In this document: positions 48,622-58,400 of the stretch, piece after piece | Position numbering within the stretch: the first letter of the stretch is position 1 | Layout: every line of letters starts with the position of its first letter | DNA from: Capsulimonas corticalis | GTDB taxonomy: Bacteria; Armatimonadota; Armatimonadia; Armatimonadales; Capsulimonadaceae | Direction: 5' to 3' | DNA: 64,000 nucleotides | Assembly (NCBI RefSeq): GCF_003574315.2 | Contig: NZ_AP025739.1 | Span: 3,410,001-3,474,000, forward strand | Position numbers and translations under genes: made by a program | Notes under the pieces: generated by a model | Databases searched by the model: none | What the model was told of the DNA's origin: nothing | What the model saw: only the letters and a program-made list of their open reading frames with translations

Positions 48622-49458
48622 TTAATCCCACCAGAGAAAAAGATAGCCGGAGCGGCGGATCTCGTACGCGAGCAGGCGGACGCCGTCTTCTTCGCTGGGC
48701 TCGGAATGGTTTCCAACAATCTCCAGCATCGCTTTCATCCGTGGACTGTTCATCGTCTGGCTGAGCTTTTCGCGGAGCTGATCGACCATTTCCGGAGGAA
48801 ACCCTTTCGTCATGCGTTCGAGCTGCCCTTCCGCCGTGGTCGCGGTGATACAGATGTCCGGGCATAGCGTCCGGGCGGCTTCCAGCGCTTCTTCGTCCTC
48901 TTCATATTGCAGCGCCACGCCCTGATGCACGGAGTCGGGGCAAAGCTCGAAGACGTCTTCGGCGAACTGGCAGATGTTTTCCGGCAGCGTATGGAACCGT
49001 AGGGCGACCCAGTCGTGGGCGGCGCCGACGACCTGTACGTCGCAGAGAGTTCGCCAGCGGCTGATCCGGTCGATGATGTCTTCCATGGAGACGCCGTAGT
49101 TGCCGCCGTTCGAGTGGCTCCAGCGGATGGCCTCCATCATATCCGTCGTCGGGAGGACTACCAGCTCATCGCCGGATTGCAGGCCGTTCGCCTGCCGGCG
49201 TGTGCTCCAAAATGCGCGGCAGCCCAGCGCCTCCATGGCGGTCTGCTGGGTCTCCACGAAGGATTCCACGGCGGCGTTCGGCAGCAGGACGGAGACGCCT
49301 CGTATGGGACCGGACTCTTCATCATCGTCCCGGTAATCCCACTCATCCGACTTGGCTTCCTCTAGAACGCCGCCCGTTTCCTGGTGGATCCGCTCCGCGG
49401 CGGCGAGCGGGAATTTCAGCGATTCGATCAGTTGCAGTTCTTGAGCGGTCAGAGCCAT
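48622..49458 (-). CDS. DUF4253-family protein, paralogue 2
   Basis: 278 residues, ATG 49458 with CAGGAGATTTCC upstream. Same plan as the following gene: VVLPTTDMMEAIRWSHSNG, QVVGAAHDWVALRFHTLPEN, LCPDSVHQGVALQYEEDEE and final YLFLWWD. It has an acidic stretch (EEAKSDEWDYRDDDEES) near residue 35 not seen in the other copy. The pair lies next to the AT-rich pentapeptide gene but is GC-rich, so it does not share its origin. Function unknown. Confidence 0.75.
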   Translation of the reverse strand: MALTAQELQLIESLKFPLAAAERIHQETGGVLEEAKSDEWDYRDDDEESGPIRGVSVLLPNAAVESFVETQQTAMEALGCRAFWSTRRQANGLQSGDELVVLPTTDMMEAIRWSHSNGGNYGVSMEDIIDRISRWRTLCDVQVVGAAHDWVALRFHTLPENICQFAEDVFELCPDSVHQGVALQYEEDEEALEAARTLCPDICITATTAEGQLERMTKGFPPEMVDQLREKLSQTMNSPRMKAMLEIVGNHSEPSEEDGVRLLAYEIRRSGYLFLWWD

Positions 49459-49537
49459 TGGAAATCTCCTGCGGGAAAGAATGTTGCGATTTCGGTAAGC
49501 AGGAATAGTTTACCTGCCGCCGCGCGTTCGCTGACCT

Positions 49538-50872
49538 GTGATTTGGGTAGAACGAGAGCAGGCGAGCGCGCGAGTTCGGATCCGCGTACGCCGGGAGGAT
49601 CGATCCATCAGAAACTTATTGTCTCATCTTGGCGCTGCCTGCGCCGTCCTCTGCCTCGTTTCTTTCTGCGCCATTGCGCGCGCGCAAACGCCGTCGGTCA
49701 CGCCGGCGCCGGATGACGCCGCGTTTTTCGATTACGATTCTCAGGCGCCGTTCGCAGTGACGGAGACGCCGATGGGGATGCAGGGCGGCGCGAGCGTCAC
49801 CCGTATCACATATCCCAGCCCGGTCGTGACGCCGTATCCCGAAGATAACACCGTCACGGCGTACCTCTTTCTGCCTTCGGGAACGGGACCGTATCCGGCC
49901 ATGGTGGTGCTGCACGAGTGGAACCCCAGTTCGACGCGGGCGGGGTTTGGGTTGGCGAGCGCGGCGGCGCGCGCCAATGTGTCGGCGCTGGTGGTGGTGG
50001 AGCCCTACAGCCTGAACCGGCGTGCGAAAAACCCGAAGGGAACGGCCCCGGCGATCCTCAGCGGAAACCTGCCGGAGATGGTGGGCGCGCTTCGTCAGGC
50101 GGTGCTGGACGCGCGGCGGGGGCTGGATTATCTGTCGCGCCGGCCGGATATCGATCCGCAGCGGCTGGGCGTCGGCGGAATCAGTCTGGGGGGCGTGCTG
50201 AGCGGGCTGGTGACGAAGGTGGACCCGCGTGTCCAGGCGACGGTGACGCTGGTCGGCGGCGCGGACTTTGCCCGGGGATTTTGGGTGGGGCTGCTCACGC
50301 GCAAATATCGGAAGCAGATTTTACGGGACGGGTATACCTACGACGAGTTTCTGCGCGCCATGGCGCCGATCGAAGCCAATCATTGGCCTCGCCCGATCGA
50401 TCCCGCGAACGTGCTGATGATCGATGGGCGGTACGACCTCGTGATCCTGCCCCGGGGAGCGAAAGCGCTTTCCCAGGCGCTCGGCGATACCAGGATCGTC
50501 TGGCTCAATTCGGGACATTACGGGGCGAGCCTGAGCGCGAAGCCCGCCGCCGCCCTCACCGAGCAGTTTCTGCGCGCGCGGTTTTATGGGGATCGGGCCG
50601 CGTACCATCCGCCGGATACCCTGCCTTCCAAGACGATCAAGCTTGGCTTCTTGATCGGTGGACACGAAGGTCTCAGTCCCGCGATTGCGTATCAGGTGAT
50701 CGATTTCGATCGCGCCGGACGATACTCGCTCGACGGCCAGCTCACTTTGCACGGCCTTTCGGCCGGGCTGTCGGCCCGACTGACTCCAACGCTCGCGCTG
50801 GGTCTGGAGTTTCCGTTATTCCATGGAGATGTCAAGCCGAAGCCCTATCTTCTTGCGCATATCGTGCTGTAG
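49538..50872 (+). CDS. secreted dienelactone-hydrolase-like enzyme with extra C-terminal domain
   Basis: GTG 49538 is used; no good ribosome site is seen, so the start is uncertain. Signal peptide near residues 25-48 (HLGAACAVLCLVSFCAIARA). The alpha/beta-hydrolase core has VVLHEWNPSSTRAGF near residue 122, the nucleophile GISLGGVL near 213 (S), and catalytic Asp/His in DGRYDLVI and SGHYGASL. The last 90 residues (LGFLIGGHEGLSPAIAYQV, FDRAGRYSLDGQLTLHGLS) look like a beta-rich addition. Predicted extracytoplasmic esterase or lactonase. Confidence 0.72.
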   Translation: MIWVEREQASARVRIRVRREDRSIRNLLSHLGAACAVLCLVSFCAIARAQTPSVTPAPDDAAFFDYDSQAPFAVTETPMGMQGGASVTRITYPSPVVTPYPEDNTVTAYLFLPSGTGPYPAMVVLHEWNPSSTRAGFGLASAAARANVSALVVVEPYSLNRRAKNPKGTAPAILSGNLPEMVGALRQAVLDARRGLDYLSRRPDIDPQRLGVGGISLGGVLSGLVTKVDPRVQATVTLVGGADFARGFWVGLLTRKYRKQILRDGYTYDEFLRAMAPIEANHWPRPIDPANVLMIDGRYDLVILPRGAKALSQALGDTRIVWLNSGHYGASLSAKPAAALTEQFLRARFYGDRAAYHPPDTLPSKTIKLGFLIGGHEGLSPAIAYQVIDFDRAGRYSLDGQLTLHGLSAGLSARLTPTLALGLEFPLFHGDVKPKPYLLAHIVL

Positions 50873-50874
50873 CG

Positions 50875-53800
50875 CTACGCCGCTTGATCCTGCTCTTGAA
50901 AGCTAGTGTCGAACATGTGGCTGAGCTGGTTGCGTCCCAGCTTCTTCGAGCGGTAGAGCGCCGCGTCGGCCGCCTCGATCAAGGATTCCGGAGAGGCGAC
51001 ACTGTCGCAGACGGTCGCGGCGCCAATGCTGACGGTGATGGCGCGTCTCGGCCACTCCGCGCTGGCGATTGCGTGCCGGAAGCGCTCGCCGACGATGCGC
51101 GCCCCTTCGGCGTCGGTGTTGCGCAGGATAATGACGAACTCCTCGCCTCCGTAACGCGCCACGGTGTCGGTGTCCCGCGCGTTGCTATACAGGAGCGCGG
51201 CGACCTGGATCAGCACGGCGTCGCCCGCCGGGTGGCCATAGGTGTCGTTAAACGCCTTGAAGTGATCGACATCGATCAGCAGCATGGACAGCGGGGGATT
51301 CTCGCGGTGGAAGCGCCGCCATTCTCCGTGCAGCGTTTCCTGGAACATCCGGTGGTTGGTGATGCCGGTCAGGCCGTCGGTGGTCGCCAGCGTGCGCAGA
51401 CGCGAGTTTGCCGCCTCCAGCGCCTGCTGGCTCTCCATCAGCTCCTGCTGGCCGGCGATCAGCTCCTCATTCTGCGCCTCCAGCATCTGCTGGCTGTTCA
51501 AGAGCTCGTTCTGGCTCAGCGTCAGTTCGTCGTTCTGCCCCGCCAAACGCTCCTGCATCCGGTGGAGCTGGGAGTTGCGCCGCCGCAGGATGGGGACGAA
51601 GACGAGGGCCGCCAACATCGCAATGCCTGCAAGCGCGCACAAACCTTTGAACCACCATGTCTGATAGTAATGCGGCCGTAAGTACAGGCCGATCGAGGTG
51701 CTCACCGTCCACTGACTGTCCGTATTGGCGCAGCGCACGTGGAACCGATAGCGCCCTGGCGGCAGGTTGGTATAAGTGGCCGTGCGCGTTCCGTCGGTCT
51801 CCCGCCAGTGTTTGTCGAACCCTTCCAATTGGAAACGAAAGTGGAGATGGCTGGGATTGCGATAGTCCAGCGCCGTAAAGCGGAACTGTGCGTTTCCGTC
51901 CCCAGGCGGCGCATGGATTTGCGACTTACCGGAGTAAAGGTCGCCGTCGATGGCGATCTGCTCAATCAGAACGGGCGATGGGGTCGACTCCATGTTGCCG
52001 GAATCGATATGCACCACGCCCTGCATTCCGGAGAACCAGAGGTCCGCGTAGCGCATACGGCATGCGGAGGACGCTCGGCCCGTATAGGCCTGTCCTCCGG
52101 ACGCGCCGTCCAGCGGACCGAAGGGGTAACACCGGATGGAGCTTCCGCCTTTGTCGATCCGCTGGTTAAGATCGTCCAGACTGACTCGGAAGACGCCGCG
52201 CGAGCTGCCGATCCAGAGGTTATGGCGGTCGTCCTCCAAAATTTGGTAGACGCCGTCGGAGTAGAGTCCGTCCCGCATCGTGATGCTTCGGAACGCGCCG
52301 TTTTTGTAACGCGTGAGTCCGCCGCCTTTGTGACCGAACCAGAGCGCGCCGTCCGAATCGGCGTACATCGCGACGATCGGGATATTCGGCACGCCTTCGG
52401 TGCTGCTGAAGGTTTGGACGCGGTCGTTTTCGACGCAGTAAAGATTGTTCTTGCCGCTCGCCCAGAGACGGCCCGCGTGGTCGACGATGGCGGCAAAGAT
52501 CGGGTTACCCGCCGTGGAGACCGGCACGACGACGCTATGGCCGCCGCGGGTGCGCACGAACTCATGGTCGCCCATCAGCCAGACATCGCCGTCGTCGCTG
52601 ACCGCGATAGCGCCGGCGTCGCCGACCAGCGCGTTGCCGTATTTGGCGCCGACATCCACCGTTCGAGAGCCGATCAGCTGCTGGGCGCGTCCTTTCCACA
52701 GCCCTAAGATCTCGCCATAGGAGGTTTGGCACAGAGCCGTGATGCGCGTGTCCGGTCCGCCGATGCGCTGGAACCGTCCCAGGATCTCGCCCGTGTTTCG
52801 GTAAAGGCCGTCGGCTCCGGCGGAGGCCCAGAGGTGGTTCGCGGCGTCGGTAAAGAGGCATTGGATCGGCGTGTCCGGCAGGCCCTGCCGCTCCGTGAAC
52901 GTGTGGCAGTTGCCGTCGCGCAGGCAATCCAGACCGTTGTCCGTGCCGACCCAGACGCCGCCCTGCGTATCGCGGATCGTGCAGGTGGGGACGCCCGCCA
53001 GGCCGTCCGATCTCCGGATACAGACAAACGTCTTGCTGATCTTAAGGCCGATGCCGTCATAGGGGTGCTCGCGGTCCCGCGTGTCGCCGTAGCGGCAGAT
53101 CAGGTCGCCTCCCGAGTTGATATCGATGCCGCCGACGGAGATTCCCTGCCAATCGGGGGTCGGCAGAAAACGGCCGCAGTGGAATTGACAGAGCGTTCCG
53201 CCGATCAGTCCCCAAACATCGCCTGCATGGTCGATGCGAATGGTGGCGGCGGCGCGCTTCGCGCTCTGGCCTGGGACCGGCGTGAGGACCGCGTTGCGGA
53301 TCGTGTAAGCGCCGAGTTCCGTTCCAACCCAGACGACGCCATTGCCGTCACATTGAATCGACCGGATGGAGTTCAGATGCTTCTCCGCGCCCGGAACGGC
53401 GATGTGGATCATCTTCCCGGCGTGGACTTCCAGTAAGCCGCCGTCATCCTGCTCGACCCAGAGGAGGCCGTTTGGTCCCACGGCCCAGTGCTTGACAATG
53501 ATCTGCCCGGCGTATTCCGCGACGCTGAACTGCTCCTTCAGCCGTCCGTTGACGCTTTGGTAGAAGCCTCCGCTTTTTTCCGCCCACAGCGTTCCCGTCG
53601 GATCGAGCTGGCAGGTGACTCGTACTTCGCTTTCGATATCCGTCACCGGCGTCAAGTTCACGGCGACGCCGTTCTGAATGCGGGAGATCCCTCCGGCGCC
53701 GGCGGCCCACAGCGCGCCGGTGGAATCCTGCATCAGCTGTTCGATTCCGTTAGTGGCGAGGCCCGGGGTGTTTTCCGTGTCAAGGATCGTAAACCGGTCG

Positions 53801-54042
53801 CCGTCAAAGCGGGCGAGGCCGTCCTGAGTGGCGAGCCAGAGATACCCGTCCCGGCTTTGCAGGATCGCGTTGACCCGGTCCTGCGGCATGCCGTCCGGCG
53901 TCCGCCAGATCGTGTTGACGCTCGATTTGAGGGAAAACGGAGACGCCTGAACGCGGGCGGCGTAACACAGGATTAGCAGCAGCGTCACAGCCAGAGCTCG
54001 CAGCCCACAAATTATCCGCCGGTCCAGCATGAGGAAACTCAC
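50875..54042 (-). CDS. sensor diguanylate cyclase (two-component propeller + GGDEF)
   Basis: 1055 residues from GTG 54042 (AAGAAGAC); ATG 54030 is an alternative. Signal/anchor at 10-34, then about 700 residues of Reg_prop repeats (SRDGYLWLATQDGLARFDG, DTQGGVWVGTDNGLDCL, DSDGALWFGHKGGGL), a Y_Y_Y beta-sandwich ending TYTNLPPGRYRFHVRC, a membrane helix (LCALAGIAMLAALVFVPIL), a coiled-coil, and GGDEF (YGGEEF at about 965). RDTD, five residues before it, is an intact RxxD inhibitory site. It makes cyclic di-GMP on an outside signal. Confidence 0.92.
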   Translation of the reverse strand: MSFLMLDRRIICGLRALAVTLLLILCYAARVQASPFSLKSSVNTIWRTPDGMPQDRVNAILQSRDGYLWLATQDGLARFDGDRFTILDTENTPGLATNGIEQLMQDSTGALWAAGAGGISRIQNGVAVNLTPVTDIESEVRVTCQLDPTGTLWAEKSGGFYQSVNGRLKEQFSVAEYAGQIIVKHWAVGPNGLLWVEQDDGGLLEVHAGKMIHIAVPGAEKHLNSIRSIQCDGNGVVWVGTELGAYTIRNAVLTPVPGQSAKRAAATIRIDHAGDVWGLIGGTLCQFHCGRFLPTPDWQGISVGGIDINSGGDLICRYGDTRDREHPYDGIGLKISKTFVCIRRSDGLAGVPTCTIRDTQGGVWVGTDNGLDCLRDGNCHTFTERQGLPDTPIQCLFTDAANHLWASAGADGLYRNTGEILGRFQRIGGPDTRITALCQTSYGEILGLWKGRAQQLIGSRTVDVGAKYGNALVGDAGAIAVSDDGDVWLMGDHEFVRTRGGHSVVVPVSTAGNPIFAAIVDHAGRLWASGKNNLYCVENDRVQTFSSTEGVPNIPIVAMYADSDGALWFGHKGGGLTRYKNGAFRSITMRDGLYSDGVYQILEDDRHNLWIGSSRGVFRVSLDDLNQRIDKGGSSIRCYPFGPLDGASGGQAYTGRASSACRMRYADLWFSGMQGVVHIDSGNMESTPSPVLIEQIAIDGDLYSGKSQIHAPPGDGNAQFRFTALDYRNPSHLHFRFQLEGFDKHWRETDGTRTATYTNLPPGRYRFHVRCANTDSQWTVSTSIGLYLRPHYYQTWWFKGLCALAGIAMLAALVFVPILRRRNSQLHRMQERLAGQNDELTLSQNELLNSQQMLEAQNEELIAGQQELMESQQALEAANSRLRTLATTDGLTGITNHRMFQETLHGEWRRFHRENPPLSMLLIDVDHFKAFNDTYGHPAGDAVLIQVAALLYSNARDTDTVARYGGEEFVIILRNTDAEGARIVGERFRHAIASAEWPRRAITVSIGAATVCDSVASPESLIEAADAALYRSKKLGRNQLSHMFDTSFQEQDQAA

Positions 54043-54222
54043 GTCTTCTTACTTGAAACTTTGCATGATTATCGGTTTAATTCACAGTGATCATTACTGC
54101 CGGCCATCGGCGGACGCCCGTCTTTCGCTTAATCCCAGGGAAAATACCAGGGCTCAGAAAGCATCGTGGAAATACAGGGGCGGAATATCCGGGAGGCAGA
54201 CAAGCTATTTGTTCCACACTTG

Positions 54223-54237
54223 ATGACAATTTGTCAT
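54223..54237. promoter_or_regulatory. palindrome in the divergent intergenic region
   Basis: ATGACAA-T-TTGTCAT (54223-54237) is a 7-bp inverted repeat between the cyclase gene and the DUF6714-like gene, about 100 bases before ATG 54334. A dimeric regulator site is possible. The remaining bases between 54043 and 54333 hold no gene that I can support. Confidence 0.35.
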
Positions 54238-54321
54238 AATTGCCACTCAATTTCCTCGAAATCGATGGACGCCTCGTTGGGACTTAGGCGATTTTAATGT
54301 AAAATAAGAATAGAAAGATAT

Positions 54322-54333
54322 TATAAAACGCTT
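54322..54333 (+). promoter_or_regulatory. -10 box placed for a leaderless DUF6714-like transcript
   Basis: TATAAA (54322-54327) followed by the six bases ACGCTT and ATG 54334, the same spacing as queE and serS. No -35 or ribosome site is visible. Confidence 0.4.
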
Positions 54334-55455
54334 ATGACCGACATCGCCTCCGTCCGAAGTCAAATACTAACCGCGTTTGCAGGAACATCGCCTCCGCCTG
54401 CGGATCGACTCGTGACGGAGCAAGGCAAACGCGATGCTCCTGGCGCAGAGCGGATCCATGCGATGCTCGCCGGTGAGCGCTGGGAAGAATTGTCGTTTGA
54501 TTTTCTTAAGGAGTGGTGGTCGTCATTTTGTTATTTGACGCCGGAAGCGACGCGTTATTATCTTCCAGCCCTTCTCATCACTGCTCTCGACCATTGGGGA
54601 GAGGAAGTAGACTTTTCCCATACCGTCGTTTACAGCCGACTTATGCCGAGTGCCTACGCTATTTACTATCACGGTTCTGATTCCCATTTCGAGGGACTAG
54701 CTGGCTTACTCACCAAAGAGCAATTTCGCGCGGTCGCCGCGTTTCTGGCATTGTTTCTGCCTCATTCGAATCCGGGCAATACGTTGCTGTTGCGCGGTGC
54801 GGAGCCATCACATATGATGTTCCTGGCGTCGCGCGCCATGCGGTTGTTTTGGGAACGGGCGGGTGGGCCGCATGCGGAGGCGTTTGCCGCATTCGATTGG
54901 CAGATGCGTCATTACGAATATCCGGCCCCTGAGGATCCTGCCGCCGCTGCCTTGGTCGAGGAAATTCGCTCGGCTTTTGCGGATGCTCCCTATCCGGGAG
55001 ACAATAATTTGAGCGGATCAAGGCAGGGGGATGAGGCTGCGGAAATTGCTCTGGATCTGCGTGGCGTCCATTGGCGGACGATCGCTCCGTGGCTACTGGC
55101 AGACAATAGCACTGCTACGTCATTTCTCACGCACGAAGGTCTACGCTATTATTTGCCGGCGTTCTTGATCGCCGATCTGATGGAGTTTGGCGGAGGGCGT
55201 TGCGTTTTTACACTGACGCATGGGTTTACAGAGTCAAATTTTAGTCTTTATCCTGATACCGATTGGTTTGCGTATGGCGTAGAAAGAATGGCGGGGTTTA
55301 CCTTGCCGGAGCGGCTGGCGATTATTCGCTATCTTGAATATACGGCTGAACAGGAAGACTATGAGGCGGCGAATATCCACGAAGCGCTGGAGAGATACTG
55401 GCGCCCGAGCCTTGGTAATAAAGGTGATGTGGAAGTGGCAGGGGATAAAACATGA
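54334..55455 (+). CDS. tandem DUF6714-like protein
   Basis: 373 residues. The chain repeats one unit: residues 1-150 with FCYLTPEATRYYLPALLITALDHWGEE, and about 205-365 with FLTHEGLRYYLPAFLIADLMEFGGG, each with a preceding region (VTEQGKRDAPGAE or LSGSRQGDEAAE). This is the DUF6714 plan, duplicated. No signal or catalytic motif. The last four bases overlap the start of the next gene, so both are co-expressed. Function unknown; it may modulate the BTAD regulator. Confidence 0.7.
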   Translation: MTDIASVRSQILTAFAGTSPPPADRLVTEQGKRDAPGAERIHAMLAGERWEELSFDFLKEWWSSFCYLTPEATRYYLPALLITALDHWGEEVDFSHTVVYSRLMPSAYAIYYHGSDSHFEGLAGLLTKEQFRAVAAFLALFLPHSNPGNTLLLRGAEPSHMMFLASRAMRLFWERAGGPHAEAFAAFDWQMRHYEYPAPEDPAAAALVEEIRSAFADAPYPGDNNLSGSRQGDEAAEIALDLRGVHWRTIAPWLLADNSTATSFLTHEGLRYYLPAFLIADLMEFGGGRCVFTLTHGFTESNFSLYPDTDWFAYGVERMAGFTLPERLAIIRYLEYTAEQEDYEAANIHEALERYWRPSLGNKGDVEVAGDKT

Positions 55456-58400
55456 CCGGCGCTTGGACGGTGACCTTGTTTGGCGGGCTTCGCGCGACGC
55501 GCGGGACGGAGGTGGTGGAGCGGTTCCGATCGCATAACATCGCGGCGCTGATGGCGTATCTCTGTTTGTTCCCACGCCTCCATTCGCGTGAGGAGCTTGC
55601 CGACCTGCTGTGGCCGGACTCTGATCTGGAGGCGGGCCGGACCAACCTGCGCACCGCCATCGCCTCGCTGCGCCGGCAGCTGGAGCTGCCGGGCGACCTC
55701 GCGGGGAGCATCTTGGTCACGCAGGGCCGCACGATGGTGGGACTCAATCCCGAAGCGATCTCGACCGATGTCGCCCACTTTGAAAGTTTACTGAAAGGCT
55801 CCGCGCATCCTGAGAATAGCATTGTCGAAAAGATCGCGATGCTTGCGGAAGCCACCGGATTATACGCGCAGCCGCTGCTTTCCGGGTTTTATGAGACGTG
55901 GGCGCTGACCGAACGGGACCGGCTGGCCGAGGTCCAATGGGGGGCGCTGCGCGATCAGGCCGGCCTTTATGAACGGACCGGGCGTTACGACATGGCGCTC
56001 GAATGCGTTCGGCGCGCGGTGTCCGCCGATTCGCTGCGCGAGGAAGCGCACGCCGAGGTCATTCGCCTGCTCATGGCCTCCGGACAGGTCGCCGCCGCGC
56101 GCCGGCAGTTCGCCGATCTAGAGCAGCTTTTGGAGAGTGAGCTGGGCATCGAGCCCACGCCGGAAACACGGGCGCTTTTGAACGCCGCGCCCGCGCCGGA
56201 AACACGGGCGCTATCGGACGCCTCGCCGGCCGAAGCGACTCTGGTCTTTGCGCCGCCACCCGCTTCCGCCGCCCCTTCGAACGCTGGAGACGGCCCTGTG
56301 ACCAAGCCGGTCCTGGTGCGGAAACCGTCCCGCCTTCCCCTGACGCTGACGCAGTTTTTCGGACGCTCCAAGGAGCGTGCGTCGCTCGCGGATCTGCTGG
56401 GCGAGGGCACGCGTCTGGTGACGCTGACCGGTCCCGGCGGCTCGGGCAAGACGCGGCTGGCGATCGAAGTCGCGCGGGACCTTCATGAAACGTTTCCTGG
56501 AGGATCCTGGTTTATCCCGCTGGCCGATGTGCGGGAGGCGAGCCGGATTTCCGACGCGCTTGCGGAAGCCCTTCCCGTCACCCGGTCCCGCGCCGTGATG
56601 CCGTTCGATCAGGTCGTCGAGGCGCTGACGCGCCTGGGGCGCGTCGTTCTGGTGCTGGATAACTTCGAACAGCTCGCGGAGACGGGGGCGAATGTCGTGC
56701 AGCAGCTTTTGAGCGCCGTGCCCGAGCTGTGCTGTCTGGTGACCTCCCGCCAGCGCCTGCTTCTGGACGGCGAACGCGAGTTTCCGCTGGCGCCGCTTCC
56801 CACACCGCCGACTCCCGGCTCCCCGGAGCGCCTGCTGGAGTTTCCCAGCATCCAGTTGTTCGTCAACCGGGCGCAGGCGGCGCGGCCGGATTTCCAGCTC
56901 TCCGCGCGCAACGCCGCCGCTGTCGCGCTGCTCTGCGACAAGCTGGAGGGGATCCCGCTGGCCGTGGAGCTGGCCGCCGCCTGGGCGCAGACCTTGAGCC
57001 CGGCGCAGACCCTGGAGCGACTGGACCATCGTTTCGATCTGCTGGTGTCCCGCCGCCGCGATACCCCGGGCCGCCATCAAACGCTGCGGGCGACGGTGGA
57101 ATCCAGTTATCAGCTTTTGCCCCCGGCGACCCAGCGTTTCTTCACGCAGCTCGGTCAGTTTCGCGGCGGGTGGACCCTGGAGGCGGCCGAGGCGGTCAGC
57201 GGCGACCGGGACGCCATCTACCATCTGACGACGCTGCGCGAGCACTCGCTCGTGCTCGCCTCGGAAGAGTCGCAGGTCGATGGAACCGCCGAAACCGGGA
57301 TGCGCTACCGGATGCTGGAGACGCTGCGCGAGTTCGCCGACGAGCTGGTGTCGGATGAGGACAAGCGCCGCGCGCTCTGCGAACGGCATTACGGGCACTA
57401 TTTGGAGCTGGCGCAGGACGCGGAGCCGGGCCTGCACGGGCACGAGCAGGCCGGCTGGATCAAGCGGCTCGATTCCGAGCGCCACAATATGCGCGGCGCG
57501 CTGGCGTGGGCGACGGAGTACGACCCGGACGCGGGGCTTCGGCTCGCCTCGGCGCTGACCCGGTTCTGGGAGTCGCGCGCCTATGTCCGCGAGGGCAGCC
57601 TTTGCATGGAGCAGCTATTGGCGGTGAGCGGCGGCGAGACGTCGCTGCGCGCGGATATCCTGTTCAAGTCGGGCCGCTTCGCCTGGTATCTGCGTAACTG
57701 GGACCTCGCTCGCAAGCGCTTCTCGGAAAGCATCACCATGTATCGCGCGCTGAACGACATTTCGGGGATCGCTCTGCCGCTCGCCGCCTGGGCCGGTCTG
57801 CTGCTGATGAACGACGGCGACGGCCTTGGCGCGCACATGGCGCTGGAGGAGGCGTGGCGCGCCACGGAGATCAGCGGAGATCTGCGGCCGCGTCTGGAGA
57901 TCTACGAGTGGCGCACCGCCATGGCCTGCGGGATGGAGAATTACGCGGAAGGGGAGCGCCATACACAGGATTGGCTGGCGCTGGCGCGCCAGCTTGGCGA
58001 TCACACCATTGAAGTCGCGGCCCTGTTCTGGATGGGATTGCTCACCGCGAACAGTATGGACTCCCAGCGCGCGCGCGTGTATTTCGAACAGGCGATCGCG
58101 GTCTCCAAAACCGTCGGCGAGACCTTCTGGGGCTCCGGAGCGTGGTTCGGCATGGCGCTGGTCGAAGTGATGGACGGGGACCCGGAGCGCGGGCGCCAGT
58201 GCGTGCAGCGCTCCTACGACCTTCTGGGCGATATGGGCTATCAGTTCGTACACCATTATCTGCTTCAAGCGCTGGCGTTTGTCTGTTCGGCGCAGGGGGA
58301 CGCGTCGCGCGCCGCGCGTCTGCTGGGCGCGGTGGAGCACCTTCGGCGGACCGACCAGACATTGACGGCGTCCATCATCGGCCGGGGCTTCGATACCTAT

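Noticed and set aside
49918-51681. Long + strand frame of 587 codons across the hydrolase and cyclase genes
   Set aside because: It overlaps two well-supported genes in other frames, is rich in Arg/Gly/Ala as expected for GC-rich shadows, and shows no domain.
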